This document shows, in pieces, positions 57,960 to 64,000 of a stretch of DNA of 64,000 bases. The stretch comes from Paraphoma chrysanthemicola (taxonomy: Eukaryota > Ascomycota > Dothideomycetes > Pleosporales > Phaeosphaeriaceae): the NCBI GenBank assembly GCA_020744225.1, contig JAGMWG010000004.1, positions 868,001 to 932,000 of the forward strand, given 5' to 3'. Position numbers and translations under genes: made by a program. Below the pieces are notes generated by a model. It saw only the letters and a list, made by a program, of their open reading frames with translations. It searched no databases and had not been told where the DNA came from. Within the stretch, counting starts at the first letter, position 1, and every line of letters begins with the position of its first letter.

Positions 57960-59232
57960 ATGTCGACTCCTTCGGCAATCCCAGAGCTACCAGCGGAATA
58001 TCTTGCCGACAGTAAGGCTTCGGAGATTCTATCTATCATCATCATATTTCCCGTTCTGGCGCTTGTAATTGTCATTTTACGACTGTACACGCGAGTTTAC
58101 ATTATTAAAAGCTTTTCGCACGATGACATAGCAATAACTTTAGCCATGGTAATACACATACGATGATTCTCTCACTTCTAGATATCTGACAAACACCACA
58201 GGCTCTCAGTATTGTTAGTTCGAATTTTCAGGGACTCCGTACGTTCAAAGTTCTTCCGGTGACCGCAATAACTGACTATCTTACAGAAGTATACCACGGC
58301 CTGGGTCGACATACGGAGATCGCTTCGGAGGCACAAATTGTTGAAACACTCAAGGTTCGTAAAGCAATCATGTTAGAGCGAGTTCGTTCACTCATGCATA
58401 GAAGGCATTATATGGTAGCATCATCTGCTGGGTCCTTGCGATTGCTTTGGTGAAGACCTCAATCGTACTGCAATATCTCCGCATCACCACCGAAAAGCGT
58501 ATACGTATAGTATGCTGGACCTTCATGTGCTGCTCAAACATGTACTACACTAGTATCGTTTTCGTCAGCATGTTCGAATGTGTCCCAATTAGATCGTATT
58601 GGGACAAGCGCATCCCTGGCAGATGTATCAGTAGCGCTGGCAACTATTACGGGACTGCTGTGTTCAACATCGTAACGGACATAACCCTCCTCATCATACC
58701 GTTCTTCATCTTACGGCATACGGTTATGGCGAGACGTCAAAAGATTACCCTTGCTATCATCTTAGGTTTGGGCAGCTTGTAAGTACCAAAGGGATTTAGC
58801 CAGCAGTTGGTGTACTCACGATTGTACAGTGCTACCATTGCATCAAGCTGCCGGATACCCGCTTTGTATACCATTCTCAATACGAAGGATTTCATGTGGG
58901 ACAGCGCTGGAGCTGCCATGTGGTCCACGATGGAATTAAACGCTGGCATACTCTGTGCATCTCTGGCCACGCTTCGAGCGTTAATCATCAAGCTCTGGCC
59001 CCGTGTATTCCTCACCAGTCAGGAATCGCGCATGAGCGCAATAACCCCAAATCCATCCCGCAAAAGCAAGTATTACAGCATGGAAGGCTCCATCATGATC
59101 AAGAAGTCTATCACAGTCCAGAGTGCGGCCAACACGGAGGATGGAGACGAAATACAATTGCACGCACAGCCATCATATGATAGGATATGTGAGATAGAGG
59201 CAGGTTGTACTACCTCCGAGGCGCAACGATAA
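57960..59232 (+). CDS. PTH11-like / fungal rhodopsin-domain integral membrane protein
   Basis: Five exons (57960-58148, 58202-58238, 58287-58354, 58402-58778, 58830-59232) give 357 residues. Four introns of 47-53 nt all join in frame, including a 37-nt micro-exon. The pattern is the seven-TM fungal rhodopsin-domain family: TM1 IIIIFPVLALVIVILRLYTR, FSHDDIAITLAM, then VYHGLGRHTE, LVKTSIVLQYLRI, the extracellular CVPIRSYWD, NIVTDITLLIIPFFIL and WSTMELNAGILCASLATLR. A cytosolic Ser-rich tail ends the protein. Members include PTH11-like receptors involved in host-surface sensing; most are uncharacterised. No CFEM domain is present. The ligand is unknown. Family call sure. Confidence 0.88.
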
Positions 59233-62200
59233 TTCTGTAATATGCAAAAGCTTTCCGAATCCGGACGGCTTGACCCATCCTTTACCACTTGTAATGCGTC
59301 ATGTGTTTTGTGACAACACAAACTGAAAGTGAGGTGTTAAAGGGAAAGCGATGGTGTTGTGAAGGAATGACGAAATGGTGCGAAGTGTTCAAGATTTGTC
59401 ACCTACCACATCACGTTGACTGCTGTATATAATAAGAGTAGACCCGTGCGTCAAGATTCATATTTCTAATAGCAAAGACCGCATCGCCTAGCTTATTATG
59501 TACTCCTGCTGCTTCGGATCGCTTGCGTACACCCGCGACATCGCCGCTAATCAACTCCCACTTCTCCGTCTTGTCAGAGGATCAAAAGTACTCCTTTCCA
59601 GACTTTGCAAGTATCCATGTGCTCAACAAAAGATCACAAAACATGGACTGCCTCCAGGCCATTGCATCAAGGTCAGTATTTCGCGCTAGCAGCAATCGAA
59701 CATATCCGCGCTGCACTTCGATGAAGTAGCGGACCTGATATTAATGCAGCGTACTGGAGGTATGGTGGTGCAATATGATCTTGATTACAAGAAGCGCTCT
59801 ACTTGGCAAGAGACCAGGCCCGCCTCTGATACTATCAAGCTTGATTGTCAGTTGATATCGCAGCAACTTACGCACTCAGACAATTTTGTGATCAAGGGAT
59901 GGTCTCTTGTTGCTGTATTGGAGGTACGGATATTTACTCCTGCTTTCGAGCATGACGATACGTTCGAGAAGACGAGGACACACTGGTGATGGAGAAGCAA
60001 AATCGCAATATAGAGATGTGTTGGATAATCCTTTGCTCGAGTAGTACGAGCATGATGAGAAGACTACCGGATCATACTCTTGACTAAGGACCGGTGTGCC
60101 AATTTGGCGAGGCGCTTTTCACACGGGTAGGAGGTAGTCGAAAGACTACTGCCCCAACACAGCAGGTCCATCCAGGTTCAGACCCTCCTGCGCTTCGGCA
60201 GACTGCGCCTCGGTAGCCGGATATTCCCCAGTGTCTTAGATCTAAAACGGTTGAACACCGCCGACCGCAATGAAGACCTGCTAAGCACTAGCCCCTGGGC
60301 CCGGAACCTGGGGCCCAGCGCCATGGAGTTGGGGGCAGTGAACTCGCAACATAGAAGCCGTTGTGGTGATCGTGGCGATGTCCGATAGAATGGGCGCTTA
60401 ACTCGTGAGCTCACGTAAGGCAAGCCGAATGCCAAGCCGTTGCTGGTCACGTTGATCATGAGGCCTGCGCGTCGAGATTGATGAAGCGGAATCGGTGGAG
60501 AACTCGGCGCTGGTGTTTTTTGGGGGCTACTGCGGTGGCCAAACTGGACGCTGAGCGGCGGTGTCGTGTGGTGCATCCTCCCCCACGCTTCCTTCGCCTT
60601 TGTACATGAGAACGCATATGTAATGGTAAGCCACTTAGCTACGAGATCGGAAGTTAGCGTTGGATACTTGCCGCGGTCTGACATATGTATTGCGTGTACC
60701 TGGATGCAGTTCCAGTATGAAAGTAAGGTTAATAAACGATTTCTAGCCGACAGCGTGACGGATAAGTTTTGGCGACAGAACGATCTTCCCAGTATGCTAT
60801 CAACTTCGTGAGATTCAGGCATTATTTCTACCGAAGCCAATGAGCAGCGGAAGCATGGAGATTATGTGGTCGAAGTGGTCCGTTCGTGAGGCTGACTTCC
60901 TATGACGGCGCGATCAGCCAATCAAGCTTTGAAAACGGTTGCCGCTAGTATGTCCAATACTGGGAAGCGTTTGTATCTAAACTAGGGTAATCCTCGATCG
61001 GGCCACCGTTGAGATGGGTTGACTACTTCCTGAGCACGCATCGTGCCGGTTGCCGTCCGGATTTGTGGGCGCTTGGTCCCGCCTTGCCGTTGTCCCCACT
61101 TCCCGTGGTTGTTATCTGTGGGGGTTAGCCGGCAAGGCCGCCGAGCATGCCTTCACGACAGTCAGTAGCGAATCCCCATATACTCAAGCATATACAAAGC
61201 TAGTTCGCAATGAGCCCTGGACCGCATCACTACGCCATGGGCGCTCGCGAGCCGTAGAATGCATCGAGAAATGCTCGATACGAGCATTCGGTTCTTGCTT
61301 GATCCTAGGAGACAGCTACTCTGGATTAGATCTTGCTCCATTCTTTCCGAATGATTCTTTGGACACAGAAAAGAAGCAGGGAAGGCACTGCGAGTGACCA
61401 CAGATAATCAAGGTGAAACCATTGAGACGCATGTGCAGCTGAAAAGACATTAACTAGTGCTGAGATCTGAACCACTGGAGAGAAAAACATTGCGCAGGTG
61501 AGGAAAGCGTGCCAAGCGTGTTATATGGTCGAAAAAAACCCCCGGGGCGAGGTGGTGAGAAAGCCAATGGCTATCAAGTATCGCGGGATGCCTGGCGTGA
61601 GCGTTGTGACTGCGCAGAACCGTGACAGGCGGGGAGAGCGGGCAGACACGAGCCTCTGAGCTATTCCAGGTTACAGTCGAGATGCTAGTCAGGAAAGGGA
61701 CGACATGACTCTATCGTCGACAATCTGAGCTGGGCGCGGTCGGCGGGCGCGACATCTGTAGCCCGGCGGCGGATGCTACGGGTTGCTAGACGCTGCCCGA
61801 ACTGAAATTGGCAATGCAGTGGCTCATGATGCTTGTGCGGTGTGTCTCGTGCGAGTGTGCACGCTACCGTCAAGTTACCGAGATCTGGGTTTCCCAAAGG
61901 CGCTCACCGGCGACAACGGGGACGGCCGAGGCTTGCATCGGCAGGCAGTAAAGCCGGAGTAGAGTCGTCTTCAGTCATAGTCGCAGACGCGTGATCTGGC
62001 GATGGAGATGTGCGAAGGATGAATGACGCCTCTCACACCGACGAAGTCGCATAGCAGTGAGGTTTGGTAGTGGGAAGTTCTCCTCGAAAGAGCGGTGTTG
62101 ACAAGGACATGGCTAGCGCTTATTCTTGGCGCTAGGCCCGATCTGGGTTCCAAGATGACGTCGCTTCGGTCGTTTTGTACTTTTGATGCTTAGCGATACA

Positions 62201-62823
62201 CCGCGAGGCTTCAAATCGGTCATTGACAGTCCATCCGGCGTTGAGCGCGATCTCGACACGCAATGCTGCTGCAGGTGCGCGCGTGAGAAGCGGAAAGTTG
62301 CCATTGTGGTCAAGTGTGGCCGTGGTCGCTTACGGCCCCAACGACTTGCGCAAGGCAGACACTCAGGCAAACTAGTAAAAATAAATCAAAAAAATATTGC
62401 ATGCTACTACTCGTATGCAAATTGCACAAATGAATAGAGAGTGTATGAAAGATAAAGTGTAAATCCCAAACTCCAGACCTCATGCCGATCGGTAACCATA
62501 TCCAGAGCTCACGCAACCCATGCCTCGTATCTTTATGATCGTACAAACTTAAGCGCGGCATCTAGCTTCGAATAACTCCTTTCACATGAATGATAGTCCA
62601 TCATCAGATATACCCACAAACAGAACTCCTTGAAAATGCGTGTGCTGTGCCTCCAGTCAATGCCCAATCTAAAAGTGCGTGCTCGTCACCATCTCGAGTG
62701 ACCAGCACTCAGGAGCGATGAGATTGCTGTCGATAAACCGGAATCCAAGTACAAATAGAAGATCCAAACTCCTTCGCTAGTAATGGCTGCAGACGAATTT
62801 GCATCAATGATGGTTGCGTGCAG
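59233..62823. other. Gene-poor region with a possible gene relic
   Basis: About 3.6 kb. At 59520-59990 two frames read protein-like: one includes SPLINSHFSVLSEDQKYSF, the next, shifted, ISALHFDEVADLILMQRTGG. No start, splice or family fits, so this may be a decayed gene. A 220-codon minus-strand frame at 60178-60840 is unconvincing. No transposon was recognised. Confidence 0.35.
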
Positions 62824-63060
62824 TTATCTCAACGACGACGGAGGGAAAGAGCCACTCTCATAGCCTGAGTCCGGTAGCACTCCAGTGTTGTAGTTATATT
62901 CTGGTCGGTGATTGCTGTGACTGCTGCAGGCATAGCCTACGAGGACCGTTTTCTCTTGCACAGAATGGCCACGCTGGCCATGCGCGGCGCATGGATCGAT
63001 GGCGTGCTTGTAGTAGAGGCATCGGCAGACCGAGTAGCGTTCGACGACTTGATAGCACAT
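62824..63060 (-). CDS. Small conserved Cys-rich fungal protein (78 aa)
   Basis: ATG 63060 opens a 78-residue single-exon protein. Its first 49 residues match a motif I recognise from many uncharacterised ascomycete proteins: MCYQVVERYSVCRCLYYKHA, then DPCAAHGQRGH and QEKTVLVGYACSSHS. Five cysteines and several histidines suggest metal binding, but no function is established. The C-terminal 25 residues (NYNTGVLPDSGYESGSFPPS) are low-complexity and probably disordered. No signal peptide or membrane segment. Both neighbours are non-coding. Family recognition good, role unknown. Confidence 0.78.
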   Translation of the reverse strand: MCYQVVERYSVCRCLYYKHAIDPCAAHGQRGHSVQEKTVLVGYACSSHSNHRPEYNYNTGVLPDSGYESGSFPPSSLR

Positions 63061-64000
63061 GTTTGATAGGCCTAACGATCAAGTTCTTTTGAAAGAAGAA
63101 TATTGATGAGCAGAAAATGTGCTGAGCTTGAAGGATAGTCAACAGAGTGAAGCGATGTAGGGATCGTAGTGTAGAGTAAAGTTGTGACCTGTGGGATGGG
63201 ACGGAAACCCTATGTGCGAGAAGCTAAGATATATAGTCAGAGGTAGACGACGCAGAAGAAAGCATGGACCAGTGTGGGTCACACTGAAGGCATTCATCGA
63301 GAATCTGCAGGTCCGTCAGGCAACGGGGACCCATGTGTAGACTCGGGGTGCACAGTCAGCACGTATGCTGCTAAGAAGGGTCAGTTAAAAAGAACTAGCA
63401 CAGCCATCATGACTGTTAATCGACGTGGAGAGAAAGTGGTAAGGTCTTCGGCGGCAGCAGGGGTGGGGACTTTCGCTTCTTGGAGGCTCTTTCAGCTGGC
63501 GCCGATCACCCGAATGGCATCTTCATTGGTCGGTGGGTGGGGTCAGTAACTCTGCCAAACACTCCTTCACGAGTTGCGTCAAGGTGGTGTGCAATTTGCG
63601 CAGGTTCGCATACGGGCGCACACGGGCGTTGAATGATGGAGCGAATAGGGAACCATCGGAGCCTGGGCATGAGGTGGACGGGGGGCCGGGAGAATGCATC
63701 CACGTTTGCACTTCCAAGACGAGCTGGGCATGCCGTGCGCCCTCAACCGAGTACCACGATCTTTGAGTGACTTTGATCGGATCTGACAACAGGGATAAGC
63801 CACAATCTTGGAATAGAGGACGGCGTTTGTGGGTGGGTGCGGAGGGGCAGTGATTTCTGACGTACCAAAGATTACTCAAACGCGGACCAAAGTATTCGAC
63901 CCGCAGCCACGCGCACGACGACGTCTCGGTGGCGGCTCTCGCGGAAAGGTCAAATGCTTTTTTGTAAAATAGATCAACGTGGGTGTAATTGGTGGTACGG
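63061..64000. other. Intergenic, right edge
   Basis: No supported gene. Frames up to 118 codons overlap on both strands near 63500-63900 without motifs. The edge may cut into a neighbouring gene's flank. Confidence 0.4.

Noticed and set aside
60100..60190. Possible tRNA with long variable arm
   Set aside because: The GTTCAGACC segment does not fit the T-loop consensus and no acceptor stem pairs.
60178..60840. 220-codon minus-strand frame
   Set aside because: Arg/Ser-rich composition with no recognisable fold or neighbours; could not be supported.

Overview
The window is nuclear DNA of a filamentous ascomycete, most likely a plant-associated Dothideomycete (Pleosporales-like). The evidence is short spliceosomal introns (mostly 47-60 nt, GT..CTAAC..AG), fungus-only families (HET, Het-C, Mdm12, Zn2Cys6 regulators, a PTH11/rhodopsin-like membrane protein) and secreted plant-cell-wall enzymes. 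Taxonomic placement is inference from gene content. All spliced models below were built by hand from splice signals, reading-frame continuity and family motifs.

Layout. 0.5-7.4 kb: small secreted But2-like protein, secreted trypsin, nuclear CTNNBL1-like protein, and a secreted GH43 galactanase-like enzyme with a probable C-terminal CBM35-like module. 8.4-14 kb: a run of damaged loci, namely an unknown charged protein with a frame break, an APH-fold kinase gene with an in-frame TAG, a quinone-oxidoreductase gene with an in-frame TGA, and between them a tRNA-Tyr-like gene carrying an extra 52-nt intron-like insert in its D loop. 14.3-19.6 kb: an intact HET-domain gene followed by a four-TM glycoprotein gene on the same strand. 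21-25.4 kb: GH6-CBM1 cellobiohydrolase and a large-subunit catalase, converging. 25.4-32.5 kb: mostly non-coding, with one tiny Cys-rich protein gene behind a TATA box and a long leader. 32.5-38.8 kb: Mdm12 (ERMES complex) and Het-C.

39.3-54.8 kb is the most coherent region: a proline-iminopeptidase-like hydrolase, then a Zn alcohol dehydrogenase, a Baeyer-Villiger monooxygenase, a metallo-beta-lactamase-fold (lactonase-like) hydrolase, a Dal5-type MFS transporter, a Zn2Cys6 regulator, a second Baeyer-Villiger monooxygenase and an SDR. Together these could form a catabolic route: uptake, alcohol to ketone, ketone to lactone or ester, ring opening, further oxidation, all under one regulator. 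The substrate cannot be read from the sequence.

54.8-64 kb is gene-poor: a visibly AT-rich desert, one PTH11/rhodopsin-like membrane protein, a possible gene relic, and a small conserved Cys-rich protein near 63 kb. Nothing was run through databases; family calls are from motif recognition.
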